Source of the DNA: Cytobacillus dafuensis
GTDB taxonomy: Bacteria; Bacillota; Bacilli; Bacillales; Cytobacillaceae
Direction: 5' to 3'
DNA length: 64,000 nucleotides
Assembly (NCBI RefSeq): GCF_007995155.1
Contig: NZ_CP042593.1
Location: 352,001 to 416,000 of the forward strand
The notes under the pieces are model-generated. The model was given only the letters and a program-made list of their open reading frames with translations, was not told where the DNA came from and searched no databases. Made by a program: the position numbers and the translations under genes. Below, piece after piece: positions 16,334 through 24,867 of this stretch. How positions within the stretch are numbered: position 1 is the first letter of the stretch; the number at the start of each line of letters is the position of its first letter.

Positions 16334-17974
16334 TCAGCTGATTTGCCTTTTATCGCAGTAAGGGACTATTTCTGAGAATAAACTTCGGACTAATGTTTCT
16401 AACATGACCGGAAGCTGTACAAATGCACTTTCGATATGAAGCCGTTCTGTACGCTTATGTGCGTCCTTTCCGAAAGGGCCAACATTTAATACTGGTGCTT
16501 GCAATTGCTTCATTTCAGCAAATGGAATACTGTAAGTGTCTCCCCAAACTGGTGTGTTTTTTTCGAAAGTTGTCCAGCCTTCAGCCTCGTCCTCGTAAGA
16601 GACGTAGCTAAGATCACAGATTCCATTAAAATAATGGATTTGGTTTACTTCTAAATTAAACTGTTCTATGCCAGTTTTTTTCATTAAATCGATAGCTTTG
16701 ATGACGAGTGGATTCTTTGAAGTATTGACAGCTGGGTAGTATGGAGGTGCATACAGCAGAACCATAGTAGGCCCAAGTTCTTGACACTGGATCATAAGTG
16801 AGTCAACGATACGAATCGATTTTTCACGGTCATCCCAATTTGTGTTGGCTAATGCATTTGATTTTATTTTTGAGATGGCTTCACCCCCTAATTTTTTTTC
16901 AGCATGCTGGAGCAGCTCTTCATACCGTAGGACGTTCACTTTACCAACTGGTCTAACGCCTTCGCTCTCACATATTTGCAAATAAGCCTCATTACAAGCT
17001 TTCGCAGCTTTCCAAGCCACTTTCGTGAAAATATCCATCACTTCAGCTGCGCTGCGCTTCATAAGGAAGACGTTATAAAGAGCCGCAGCCCGATATGGCG
17101 TTTGGGTTGAATATTCCATTTTTAAGTCTTTTTGCTGGAGCGAAACTGGTAAAGGCGTGTTTTCGCCAAGGTCAGACTCGCGGAATAATGGATTCCATTC
17201 CATGTGCTGTGTTAGAAAGGAGGCCATAAAGTTTGCTGTCATGCCGCTCATGGGCTCTCCAACATGTGTTTCCTTTCCATAGAATAAAACAGCTGGCATG
17301 ATTTTTCCGATGGTACCAGAATAAATATAATAGTTCGGATCTCCAGGCTCCTGTGAAAAAGTCGGTTCACTATTAAGAAATAATTTGTATGTTAATTGGT
17401 GTTCTTTCTGTAAACGGACTAGCTCTGGGACTGCGGCACGCATGCCGGCTGAGTTTACTTCTTCATCCGGTACAGTGACTAGCAGTAAATTGATGGGCCA
17501 CTTTTCGATACTGGCCTTTTCAATTAGAGCCATTTGAAGAGCGAGCCCTGCTTTCATGTCCATCGTTCCGCGTCCGAATAAGTATTTTCCAGAATCTAGG
17601 TCAATCCGTGCCTCTTCTGGAAGCTCGTCTGAACGATCTTTCAACATTTTCGTAAGCTCTTCTGGTTGGAACGCTAATGGCTCGAGATCACCGTATTCTT
17701 CCGTGTGGACCGTGTCGAAATGGCTAATTAGAACGATTGTTTCTGCCACATCTGGATTTTTATATAAAGCGGTAACGACATTGCGTCCTAATCCAGCGTC
17801 ATGAAGTGCCGTGTAAGACGGGTTTTCTTTGAAGTAGTCTAGCTCCATTAGCTTTGATTTTACAAGATAAGCGAATTCAAGTTCACCATCTGTAAGAGTC
17901 CTGCTTTGCCAGCTAACGAGGTCGCAAAGTAAGGCGCGCAATGATTGTGGAGTACCCCATTTTACATTACTCAT
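16334..17974 (-). CDS. rocB: RocB-like M20-family metallohydrolase
   Basis: A 546-residue protein of the M20 peptidase/deacylase superfamily, in length and pattern like Bacillus RocB of arginine catabolism. Metal-site motifs are SHFDTVH (His85, Asp87), GRGTMDMKAG (Asp139, metal-bridging), PDEEVNS (Glu171 catalytic, Glu172 metal) and a late GKDAHKRTERLH. It probably hydrolyses an amide bond of an amino-acid derivative in the cytosol; the actual RocB reaction is unsettled. It sits downstream of the aminotransferase and TRAP genes on the same strand, but a 309-base gap filled by repeat R3b separates them, so it may have a separate transcript. It is flanked by inverted R3 copies. Confidence 0.82.
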   Translation of the reverse strand: MSNVKWGTPQSLRALLCDLVSWQSRTLTDGELEFAYLVKSKLMELDYFKENPSYTALHDAGLGRNVVTALYKNPDVAETIVLISHFDTVHTEEYGDLEPLAFQPEELTKMLKDRSDELPEEARIDLDSGKYLFGRGTMDMKAGLALQMALIEKASIEKWPINLLLVTVPDEEVNSAGMRAAVPELVRLQKEHQLTYKLFLNSEPTFSQEPGDPNYYIYSGTIGKIMPAVLFYGKETHVGEPMSGMTANFMASFLTQHMEWNPLFRESDLGENTPLPVSLQQKDLKMEYSTQTPYRAAALYNVFLMKRSAAEVMDIFTKVAWKAAKACNEAYLQICESEGVRPVGKVNVLRYEELLQHAEKKLGGEAISKIKSNALANTNWDDREKSIRIVDSLMIQCQELGPTMVLLYAPPYYPAVNTSKNPLVIKAIDLMKKTGIEQFNLEVNQIHYFNGICDLSYVSYEDEAEGWTTFEKNTPVWGDTYSIPFAEMKQLQAPVLNVGPFGKDAHKRTERLHIESAFVQLPVMLETLVRSLFSEIVPYCDKRQIS

Positions 17975-18034
17975 TTCAATAGCTCCTTTATTTCAATCAA
18001 AATTTTTAAATTGTACAAGTATTATTGTCTATTT

Positions 18035-18287
18035 TTACACGTTAAGAAAGTATAAATTGTCAGCGTAGAAGGTCATTCGACGCATTTGCCGATTTTAGGA
18101 ATTAAGTACGACGGACAGGATGTCCTAGTCGGGCGAATGCCACAGGACAAGGAAAGCTTCGTCAGAGATACATCGGACGACCAAAAGAGAAGCTTTTGGG
18201 AGGACGTGGCATATATGAGCGCGATAAGTGCAACTACGCCTCTGTCTTCGCCATTCCAAGGCTCGCCAATCGGCGAGTTTTCTTTAC
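18035..18287 (-). repeat. Dispersed repeat R3, copy b (inverted, enlarged)
   Basis: The inverted counterpart of 15831-15964, with an extra segment at about 18109-18222. The extra segment contains the mini-hairpin GGAC-AGGAT-GTCC (18113-18125) and a pair GCCAC-AGGAC (18139-18148) ... AGGAC-GTGGC (18201-18210), which looks like one mini-hairpin split by a 52-base insert with a 5-bp direct repeat AGGAC. The insert itself contains CCAAAAG-AGAAG-CTTTTGG (18181-18199). The outer end supplies the stop codon of the aminotransferase gene. It fills the whole 309-base gap. Confidence 0.8.
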
Positions 18288-19489
18288 TTGTCAGCGCTAG
18301 AGCTTGATACTAATTTAGTGCTAATAGGATGCTTTCCTAATGCCGTAATAAATTGCTCGAGCCGTTTCATTCCCTTTTCTAGCATTGGCATAGCATAAGC
18401 GTACGAGATACGAATATAGCCTTCACCATGTTCAGTGAACGCGCTACCTGGAACGACTGCTACTCCATTTTCGTGTAATAGTCTTGTTGCAAACTCATAT
18501 GAAGGCATTCCGAACTGTTTAATCGAAGGGAAGATGTAGAAAGCTCCATTTGGCTTGACTACATCAAGTCCCATACTTGTGAGGCGCTCGAAGACAAAGT
18601 CTCTGCGCTTTATATATTCAACATTCATCGTTGCAGGAACTTCCCGGCAATTTGTCAATGCTTCAATACCTGCGTACTGACTCGGCAAAGACGCACAAAT
18701 CGAGTTATATAAGTGTACATTTAAGACGTGTTCCATAAGCTTTTTTGGTCCTAAAATGAAACCAATTCGCCATCCTGTCATGGAATGCGACTTCGATAAA
18801 CCATGGATCAGAAACAGACGATCACGCAGCTGTGGATAGGATGCGATTGAGCAGTGTTTACTGCCGAAAGTGTTTTCACTATATATTTCGTCAGACACGA
18901 TATAAATATCTTGGTTTTCTAGTAATGCAACGAGCTCATCCATTAATTCCGGCTGGATGATAACGCCTATTGGATTAGATGGGTAGTTTAATAGAATTGC
19001 TTTTGTTTTTTGTGTTACCATTGCTTTCAATCGTTCTGGAGATGGAAGAAAGCCCGTATCTGCTGTATTTAAATAAACTACTTTTGCCCCGCACAGTTCA
19101 ATTATTGGCTCGTATCCAGAATAGATCGGAGCGGGAATAATTACTTCGTCACCTTCTTCGAGAATGGTTCGAAAAACTGAGTCAATTCCTTCACTTGCAC
19201 CGTTTGTAATAACAATTTCTGTTTCAGGATCATATGAAAAATTATACGTATCTTTGAAAAAAGAAGCTGTTGCTTGTCTTAATTCCAACATTCCAGCATT
19301 ATGGGAATAGCTTGTTTGATTGTTTGTTATCGCACGAATTCCCGCTTCTTTAACAGAACTGGGGGTTGGGAAATCTGGCTGACCAATTGTCAAATTGACC
19401 GCGTTTGGAAAACGAACGAGTTGATTGGCAAATTGGCGGATACCAGGGACTTCCAATACTCTTGCTTTATGATTAATAGATAATGACAT
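18284..19489 (-). CDS. Class I/II PLP-dependent aminotransferase
   Basis: A 401-residue fold-type I aminotransferase of the AspC/PatA type. Motifs include NLTIGQPDFPTP, NGASEGIDSVFRTIL, the NYPSNPIG block, SDEIYSE (PLP-pyridine Asp), and the Schiff-base Lys in GLSKSHSMTGWRIGF, with the distal Arg in YIRISYA. It transfers amino groups between an amino acid and a 2-oxo acid. The start is ATG 19489 after AAAGGTG; a GTG three codons earlier lies within the ribosome site. The stop codon overlaps repeat R3b. It follows the TRAP genes by ~120 bases, suggesting it processes the imported substrate. Confidence 0.88.
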   Translation of the reverse strand: MSLSINHKARVLEVPGIRQFANQLVRFPNAVNLTIGQPDFPTPSSVKEAGIRAITNNQTSYSHNAGMLELRQATASFFKDTYNFSYDPETEIVITNGASEGIDSVFRTILEEGDEVIIPAPIYSGYEPIIELCGAKVVYLNTADTGFLPSPERLKAMVTQKTKAILLNYPSNPIGVIIQPELMDELVALLENQDIYIVSDEIYSENTFGSKHCSIASYPQLRDRLFLIHGLSKSHSMTGWRIGFILGPKKLMEHVLNVHLYNSICASLPSQYAGIEALTNCREVPATMNVEYIKRRDFVFERLTSMGLDVVKPNGAFYIFPSIKQFGMPSYEFATRLLHENGVAVVPGSAFTEHGEGYIRISYAYAMPMLEKGMKRLEQFITALGKHPISTKLVSSSSADK

Positions 19490-19611
19490 GTATTTCACCT
19501 TTCTTGATGGAATCTTATATTAATATGGTTGATCATATCTGGACAAGTACTTGACACTTTGTGAACAACCAGGGAAAGGGTTTTATTTGATGCTGCAATC
19601 TGAAATCAATC

Positions 19612-20895
19612 TTATTTAAATAAGCCTGGCAGCCATAGGGATAGTGCAGGTACGTAAGTAATGACAAGCAGACAAATAATCATAGACACCAGGAAAGGAA
19701 CAATTGCAGAGACAATACGTTCGAACTTAACTTTTCCAACACTAGAAGCCACGAATAGATTGACGCCAAGCGGAGGTGTGATAAAGCCAATTGCTAAGTT
19801 TGCGACAAGTATTACTCCAAAATGAATTGGATCGATACCAACACCAATAACAATTGGTAATAAAATTGGTGTTAAAACAACTAGGGCAGAGATTGTGTCA
19901 ATAAACATTCCGACAATTAATAATAAAATATTTATAGCGAGTAATATGATGACTGGATTCGTTGAAAGCTCAGTAAGGAAGGCAGAAATGTCATTCGGAA
20001 TCTGTTCGAGCGTCATGAAATAGGCGAATGATACGGATAATCCAATGATAATCATCGTTGTCGCATTAATAACAACCGCCTCACGGAAGCTTTCGAAAAT
20101 ACTCTGCCAGCTTAATTCTTTATAGACAAATTTCCCAATAATTAATGAATACACAACAGCAACTACGGCCGCCTCTGTTGGAGAGAAAACTCCGCCGTAA
20201 ATGCCTCCTAAGATTATGACGGGAATTAAGAGCGCCCATTTTGCATCATATGTCGCTTTCCATACGCTTTTAAAATCGAATACCTTTACTTGTTCGGGTT
20301 TATATCCTTGTTTTTTCGAGATGATATAAGAAGTAATCATTAATCCGAGTCCAATAAGCAGTCCTGGAATAATTCCAGCCAGGAATAAGCTTCCTACAGA
20401 TACACTTCCGATGACCCCGTATAAAACGAATGGGATGCTTGGTGGAATAATAACGCCAATAGAGCCTGCAGATGCTGAAATTGCTGCTGCAAAACCGCCA
20501 TCATATTTCCTGGCAACCATCGCTGGTATCATGAACCCGCCGATTGCTGCTACGGTTGCAGGACCCGAGCCTGAAATTGCCGCAAAGAACATACAAGCAA
20601 CGATCGTGACCATCGATAATCCGCCTGTCATCCATCCAACCATTGTTGTTGCTAAGTCAAGCAGGCGTTTTGACACCCCGCCTTTTCCCATTAATATCCC
20701 TGAAAGCATGAAAAAAGGGATAGCCAAAAGTGGGAAGGAGTCAAGTGAAGTGAACGCTTTTTGTGTAATAATATCAAGTGGTAAAGTTGATCCAAAGTAA
20801 ATGGCGACGAGGGCGGACACACCTAATGAAATGGCAATCGGTACCCCAATCAATAAACAAACGAATAGTGTTCCGAATAATAATATGACCGTCAT
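19612..20895 (-). CDS. dctM: TRAP transporter large permease DctM
   Basis: The 427-residue membrane subunit of a tripartite ATP-independent (sodium-coupled) transporter, with ~12 transmembrane helices and signature segments SGSGPATVAAIGGFMIPAM and GVIIPPSIPFVLYG, plus the late FITPPLGVNLFVASS. It overlaps DctQ by four bases (ATGA). The substrate is a carboxylate; the family does not resolve which one. This set is separate from the DctPQM at 45.2-48.1 kb. Confidence 0.92.
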   Translation of the reverse strand: MTVILLFGTLFVCLLIGVPIAISLGVSALVAIYFGSTLPLDIITQKAFTSLDSFPLLAIPFFMLSGILMGKGGVSKRLLDLATTMVGWMTGGLSMVTIVACMFFAAISGSGPATVAAIGGFMIPAMVARKYDGGFAAAISASAGSIGVIIPPSIPFVLYGVIGSVSVGSLFLAGIIPGLLIGLGLMITSYIISKKQGYKPEQVKVFDFKSVWKATYDAKWALLIPVIILGGIYGGVFSPTEAAVVAVVYSLIIGKFVYKELSWQSIFESFREAVVINATTMIIIGLSVSFAYFMTLEQIPNDISAFLTELSTNPVIILLAINILLLIVGMFIDTISALVVLTPILLPIVIGVGIDPIHFGVILVANLAIGFITPPLGVNLFVASSVGKVKFERIVSAIVPFLVSMIICLLVITYVPALSLWLPGLFK

Positions 20896-21386
20896 CCGAT
20901 GATCTCCTCACTTTCTGGCTTCTCATAGTTGCCTTTCCAAATTTCACCTAATTGCTGAATTAACCGTATAGCCATTCCAGTACCGCCAAGCGGTATGGCC
21001 AAGAAGGGGATCCAAATCGGAATTTGTAGTGCTGGAGTAATCTGTCCGTGATGAAAACTAACCAAAACTAATTTTGTGCCGTATACCGCCAAAAATAAAG
21101 AAATCAAAAACCAAATAAGAACGCCTAGACCTTCTAAAATTTTGCGAGGAGTACCATGTAAACGCGTGATAAACGCTTCAACTCGTATATGCTGGCGAAG
21201 CTTTACAGCGTAGCTAGCTCCAATCCACACTTGGAAAATGTGGATGTAGCGGGCAAGTTCTTCCGTCCAGCTTGGTGCTGATTGAAATACGTATCGGCCG
21301 ACTACTTGGCCGAAAATAAGCAAAACCATAAGTGCGAGAGTCAATACTAAAAAGATTTCTTCGAATCGAGCAAATCTTTTTGCCAT
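20892..21386 (-). CDS. dctQ: TRAP transporter small permease DctQ
   Basis: A 164-residue protein with four transmembrane helices and the DctQ pattern RYVFQSAPSWTEELARYIHIFQVWIGASYAV followed by HIRVEAF. It pairs with DctM, with which it overlaps by 4 bases. It is separated from the dctP gene upstream by 65 bases carrying a strong stem-loop. Confidence 0.9.
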   Translation of the reverse strand: MAKRFARFEEIFLVLTLALMVLLIFGQVVGRYVFQSAPSWTEELARYIHIFQVWIGASYAVKLRQHIRVEAFITRLHGTPRKILEGLGVLIWFLISLFLAVYGTKLVLVSFHHGQITPALQIPIWIPFLAIPLGGTGMAIRLIQQLGEIWKGNYEKPESEEIIG

Positions 21387-21408
21387 GCATTACACATCCT
21401 TTAATTAA

Positions 21409-21441
21409 GGAGGAATCAAGATGTGTAATCTTGATTCCTCC
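21409..21441 (-). promoter_or_regulatory. Intercistronic stem-loop between dctP and dctQ (first TRAP set)
   Basis: GGAGGAATCAAGA (21409-21421) pairs perfectly with TCTTGATTCCTCC (21429-21441) around a 7-base loop, directly after the dctP stop. It lacks a good T run, so it is more likely an mRNA stabiliser or partial attenuator. The AGGAGG in the stem could also mask or supply a ribosome site. Confidence 0.7.
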
Positions 21442-21451
21442 CTTGATTTCA

Positions 21452-22468
21452 TTACTTATTTCCTGCTAATGCTTTATTTACTAAATCTTCACCAATTTCT
21501 GGTACATATTTGTCATAAACTACTTTTGCAGCTTCGCGGAATTGCTCTCGCTGCTCAGCTGTCAGTTCATTTACTTTCATGCCGTTTTCTTTTAACTTTT
21601 CCAAAAATTCAACATCTTGTTTTCGAGCAAGATTACGCTGTTCAGTACGGTATTCTTCAGAAACCTTAACGACTAATTCTTGAAGATCGTTTGGCAGGCT
21701 ATTATAAAAATTATTGTTCATAAGAAGAATTGTGGATGCATAAACATGTCCACTCAATGTTAAGTAATTTTGTACTTCGTAGAATTTATTTGTGTAATAT
21801 AAAGAGATTGGAGACTCCATCGCATCATATGTTTTTTGCTGTAATGCAGTATAAAGTTCACCAAATGCAAATGGTGATGCGTTTGCTCCGAATGATAAAA
21901 ATGTATCTGTATGAACTGGGTTTTCTAAAGTTCTAAATTTCAAGCCTTTTAAGTCTGCAGGTGACTCAATCGGTCCATTATTATTTGACATATGGCGGAA
22001 GCCGTTTTCAGCAAAAACAAGACCCTTTAAATCATTTTTCTCTAAATCACTTAGTAATTCTTGTCCAAGTTCCCCATCAAGAGTTTTGTAGGCAGCTTCA
22101 TGATCATTGAATAGGAATGGCAGGTCAAACACTAAGAATTTTTTGTTGAATGAAGCAAGTGGTGCTAGAGCTGGGATAGTCATTTCGATATTTCCAAGCT
22201 GTACAGCTTCAATAGCTTCACGATCTGATCCGTAAAGTTGTCCATTTGGATACAGTTCTACTTTCAAACGGCCGTTTGATTCTTTCTCAAGTTTTTCTTT
22301 AAACGTAACAGCAGCAAGATGTGTGGATTGTTCTTCGGATACTAAGTAAGCAATACGGATTTTGTGAACTTTATCATTTCCACCCTCACTTGAGGAGCTT
22401 TCCTTCGGACGTCCACAGCCTGCGATGACTAGCAAGCTGATGAGTAGTAGTGCAAGCAATTTTTTCAT
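21452..22468 (-). CDS. dctP: TRAP transporter substrate-binding lipoprotein DctP
   Basis: A 338-residue extracytoplasmic receptor with lipobox VIAGC (Cys near residue 18). The DctP hallmarks are LYPNGQLYGSDREAIEAVQLG, the conserved substrate-carboxylate Arg in GLKFRTLENPVHTDTFLSFGANASP, and the TYDAMESPISLYYTNKFYEVQNYLTLSGH block. It is anchored in Gram-positives by the lipid. Its start overlaps the stop of the GntR regulator by four bases, so regulator and transporter form one operon. Confidence 0.92.
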   Translation of the reverse strand: MKKLLALLLISLLVIAGCGRPKESSSSEGGNDKVHKIRIAYLVSEEQSTHLAAVTFKEKLEKESNGRLKVELYPNGQLYGSDREAIEAVQLGNIEMTIPALAPLASFNKKFLVFDLPFLFNDHEAAYKTLDGELGQELLSDLEKNDLKGLVFAENGFRHMSNNNGPIESPADLKGLKFRTLENPVHTDTFLSFGANASPFAFGELYTALQQKTYDAMESPISLYYTNKFYEVQNYLTLSGHVYASTILLMNNNFYNSLPNDLQELVVKVSEEYRTEQRNLARKQDVEFLEKLKENGMKVNELTAEQREQFREAAKVVYDKYVPEIGEDLVNKALAGNK

Positions 22469-23133
22469 TTATTTTCCTCCTTTTGGAAATAGCTTAAGAA
22501 TCGTTTTTCAACGTTTTGCAAATGTTCAAGCATTTTCTCTTTTGCAGACGATACATTTTTTTCTTCAAGAGCCTCGGTTAGTTTTACGTGTTCTTGGTAT
22601 GCATCGTGCGCGCTCACATGCAGTGTGTTCGATAGTACGAGGAATGCACGGTTGACTCCAGTGTTCATCTGATGGATCATTTCTTTGAATTTCTTATTTC
22701 CGTTTTTCGATGCAAGAATCAAGTGGAATTCGCGGTCTAGTTCGATAAATTCATGGTAATTATTATTTGATATCGCTTCCAATTGAAGTGTTAAGTTTTT
22801 CTTTAATTCACTCAATAAATCCTCGTCTGATTTAAAAGTAATTTTCTCAATATTATGAATTTCGAGCACGCGCCGCAATTCCATATATTCAAGTGAATCT
22901 TCCTTAGTAAAGGTGGCGACGATAGCTGGACGTCCTTTTTGCAGAACGATGAGCCCTTCCATTGCTAACCGTCTTAGTGCTTCCCGAAGAGGAGTACGGC
23001 TAATGCCGAGATCAGTTGCAAGCCTTTCCTCCGGTAATTCTTCCTCTGGTGCAAGTTCAGCCGAGATAATTGCTTTCTTTAATAAGTTATAAGCTTGATC
23101 AGCTAATGAAACATTTTGAGTAATTTTTCTCAA
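22465..23133 (-). CDS. GntR-family (FadR-type) regulator of the TRAP operon
   Basis: A ~222-residue regulator with an N-terminal winged helix (LPEERLATDLGISRTPLREALRRLAMEGL) and C-terminal all-helical FCD ligand domain with the conserved RRVLEIHNIE...REFHLIL...HVKLTEAL metal/ligand residues. Such proteins sense organic acids. I place the start at TTG 23133 because AGGAGG lies 7 bases before it; an ATG six codons earlier puts that ribosome site inside the gene. It is first gene of the TRAP operon and divergent from the FAD-linked dehydrogenase, with a palindrome between them. Confidence 0.88.
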   Translation of the reverse strand: MRKITQNVSLADQAYNLLKKAIISAELAPEEELPEERLATDLGISRTPLREALRRLAMEGLIVLQKGRPAIVATFTKEDSLEYMELRRVLEIHNIEKITFKSDEDLLSELKKNLTLQLEAISNNNYHEFIELDREFHLILASKNGNKKFKEMIHQMNTGVNRAFLVLSNTLHVSAHDAYQEHVKLTEALEEKNVSSAKEKMLEHLQNVEKRFLSYFQKEENK

Positions 23134-23153
23134 AATCACTCCTCCTATCATTA

Positions 23154-23178
23154 TTCAGTATTCAGTATACTGTATACA
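23154..23178. promoter_or_regulatory. GntR operator candidate in divergent promoter
   Basis: A direct repeat ATTCAGTATTCAGTATAC leads into the perfect palindrome CAGTATACTG (23163-23172), overlapping the odd palindrome GTATAC-T-GTATAC (23165-23177). It lies between gntR/TRAP and the dehydrogenase, so one site could control both. Confidence 0.65.
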
Positions 23179-23260
23179 GGAATATTAAATTATGTTAATC
23201 TATTTGTAAATAGGAATATTCAAATAATTAAATAATTTCAAAAAACAGAAGGTGTTTATT

Positions 23261-24622
23261 GTGTTTATTCAACAACTAATAAAGCTTCTTGGAAGTGATA
23301 AAGTTAGCCAAAGTGAAACTGAATTGTTCCGTCATAGCCATGATGAATCTTTTCATAAGGCAGTTGAGCCGGATGTAGTTTGTTTTCCTGAGAGTCGGAA
23401 AGATGTTGAAATGATTATGGATGTAGCACGTGAGTATAAAGTTCCTGTAACTCCCTTTGGTGCAGGATCAGGCTTAGAAGGACAAGCTATTCCTGTTAAA
23501 AAAGGGATTTCCATTAACTTTGAAAAAATGAATAATGTAGTTAATTTTTCACCAGAAGATTTAATGATTACTGTGCAGCCGGGAATGACACGCTTACAAT
23601 TGAATAAACTGGTCAATCGGCACGGTTTGATGTTCCCAATTGACCCAGGAGCGGATGCAACGATTGGCGGGATGGTAGCAACGAATGCGAGCGGTACGAC
23701 AGCAGTTCGTTACGGTTCAACACGGGATCAGCTGCTTGATTTAGAAGTTGTATTAGCTAACGGAACAGTCATTCACTCAGGGTCGTATGCTAAAAAATCA
23801 TCTTCTGGCTACCATTTGACAGGGCTGTTTGCTGGTTCAGAAGGTACGTTAGGCATCATTACAGAAATAACATTAAGACTTCATGGGATTCCTGAACATA
23901 CGGTGGCTGCGCGATGCACGTTTGACACTCCAGAAGCATGTGCAGAAGCAGCTAAGACGGTTTTACTTAGCGGTATTCCGGTGATGCGAATGGAGCTAGT
24001 TGATGCAGAGAGTATTTCACAAGTGAATGCATATGGAGGCTATCATTTTCCGATTCGTCATTCTTTGTTTTTTGAATTTGCAGGCACGAGGACAGCTGCT
24101 CTGGAAGAGGTAAAAATAGCAGAGCAATTAATGCGCGAGCTTGGTTGTGGAAATTGGGAAGTCGCAGGTGGATCGAAGGAACGGATGGAGTTGTGGAAAG
24201 CCCGTCATGAAATGGCGTATGCTTACCGCCATATTAAAGGAATGGCCAATACAGGAGCAGATGTGTGTGTCCCAATATCGCGATTGCCAGAGCTTGTCGT
24301 ATATGCAAGAAAGTTAATTGATGAAAGCGGTTTGACCGGTGGTGTTTTGGGGCATGTCGGCGATGGGAATTTTCATACAATTGTCCTTTATGATCCAAGT
24401 GTAGCGGGTGAAAAAGAAAAGGCCGAGTATACGAATGAAGCGCTTGCATTAAGAGCGATTGAAGTAGGCGGCACATGCACAGGCGAACATGGAGTCGGGC
24501 TTGGGAAAATGAAATTTCAAGAGATTGAGCACGGGGAAGCGACAATTATTATGAAGCAATTGAAGAAAATGTTCGATCCAGAAGGCTTGTTAAATCCAGG
24601 GAAAATATTCAACTTGGATTAA
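23261..24622 (+). CDS. FAD-linked 2-hydroxyacid dehydrogenase (GlcD/D-lactate dehydrogenase type)
   Basis: A 453-residue flavoprotein of the vanillyl-alcohol-oxidase fold. The FAD-binding region is seen as PVTPFGAGSGLEGQA, then DPGADATIGGMVATNASGTTAVRYG and SGYHLTGLFAGSEGTLGIITE. The cap domain includes GHVGDGNFH and the C-terminus has GGTCTGEHGVGLGK and DPEGLLNPGKIF, as in GlcD and D-lactate dehydrogenases. It would oxidise a 2-hydroxyacid, passing electrons to the respiratory chain. GTG 23261 has AGAAGGTG 6 bases upstream; a GTG three codons earlier is in the ribosome site. Divergence from the GntR/TRAP operon suggests that the imported substrate is a hydroxyacid, with the aminotransferase acting on the oxo product (inference). 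Confidence 0.88.
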   Translation: MFIQQLIKLLGSDKVSQSETELFRHSHDESFHKAVEPDVVCFPESRKDVEMIMDVAREYKVPVTPFGAGSGLEGQAIPVKKGISINFEKMNNVVNFSPEDLMITVQPGMTRLQLNKLVNRHGLMFPIDPGADATIGGMVATNASGTTAVRYGSTRDQLLDLEVVLANGTVIHSGSYAKKSSSGYHLTGLFAGSEGTLGIITEITLRLHGIPEHTVAARCTFDTPEACAEAAKTVLLSGIPVMRMELVDAESISQVNAYGGYHFPIRHSLFFEFAGTRTAALEEVKIAEQLMRELGCGNWEVAGGSKERMELWKARHEMAYAYRHIKGMANTGADVCVPISRLPELVVYARKLIDESGLTGGVLGHVGDGNFHTIVLYDPSVAGEKEKAEYTNEALALRAIEVGGTCTGEHGVGLGKMKFQEIEHGEATIIMKQLKKMFDPEGLLNPGKIFNLD

Positions 24623-24755
24623 TGTAAAGGTATTTTGGTTGCATATTGAAGTTAATATATTGTTAAAAGGATAAAATAATTTTTGAATCTGTTTATTTGG
24701 TAAAAAGAGATTATTTCATTAGGAAAGGCTACTCTCCTAGGTTCATTCATTTGCC

Positions 24756-24794
24756 AATAATCCCTTCTTTTTGTTTCAAAAGGAGGGATTATTT
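24756..24794. terminator. Terminator between the dehydrogenase and VOC genes
   Basis: AATAATCCCTTCTTTT pairs with AAAAGGAGGGATTATT (one G-T pair), followed by TTTTG; it is usable in both directions. The rest of 24623-24867 shows nothing else. Confidence 0.65.
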
Positions 24795-24867
24795 TGTCTC
24801 AATTATTTTTTCTTAAAGCACTACACTACATATCATTCATATGTCGAATATTCAACAAACCGTCTCC

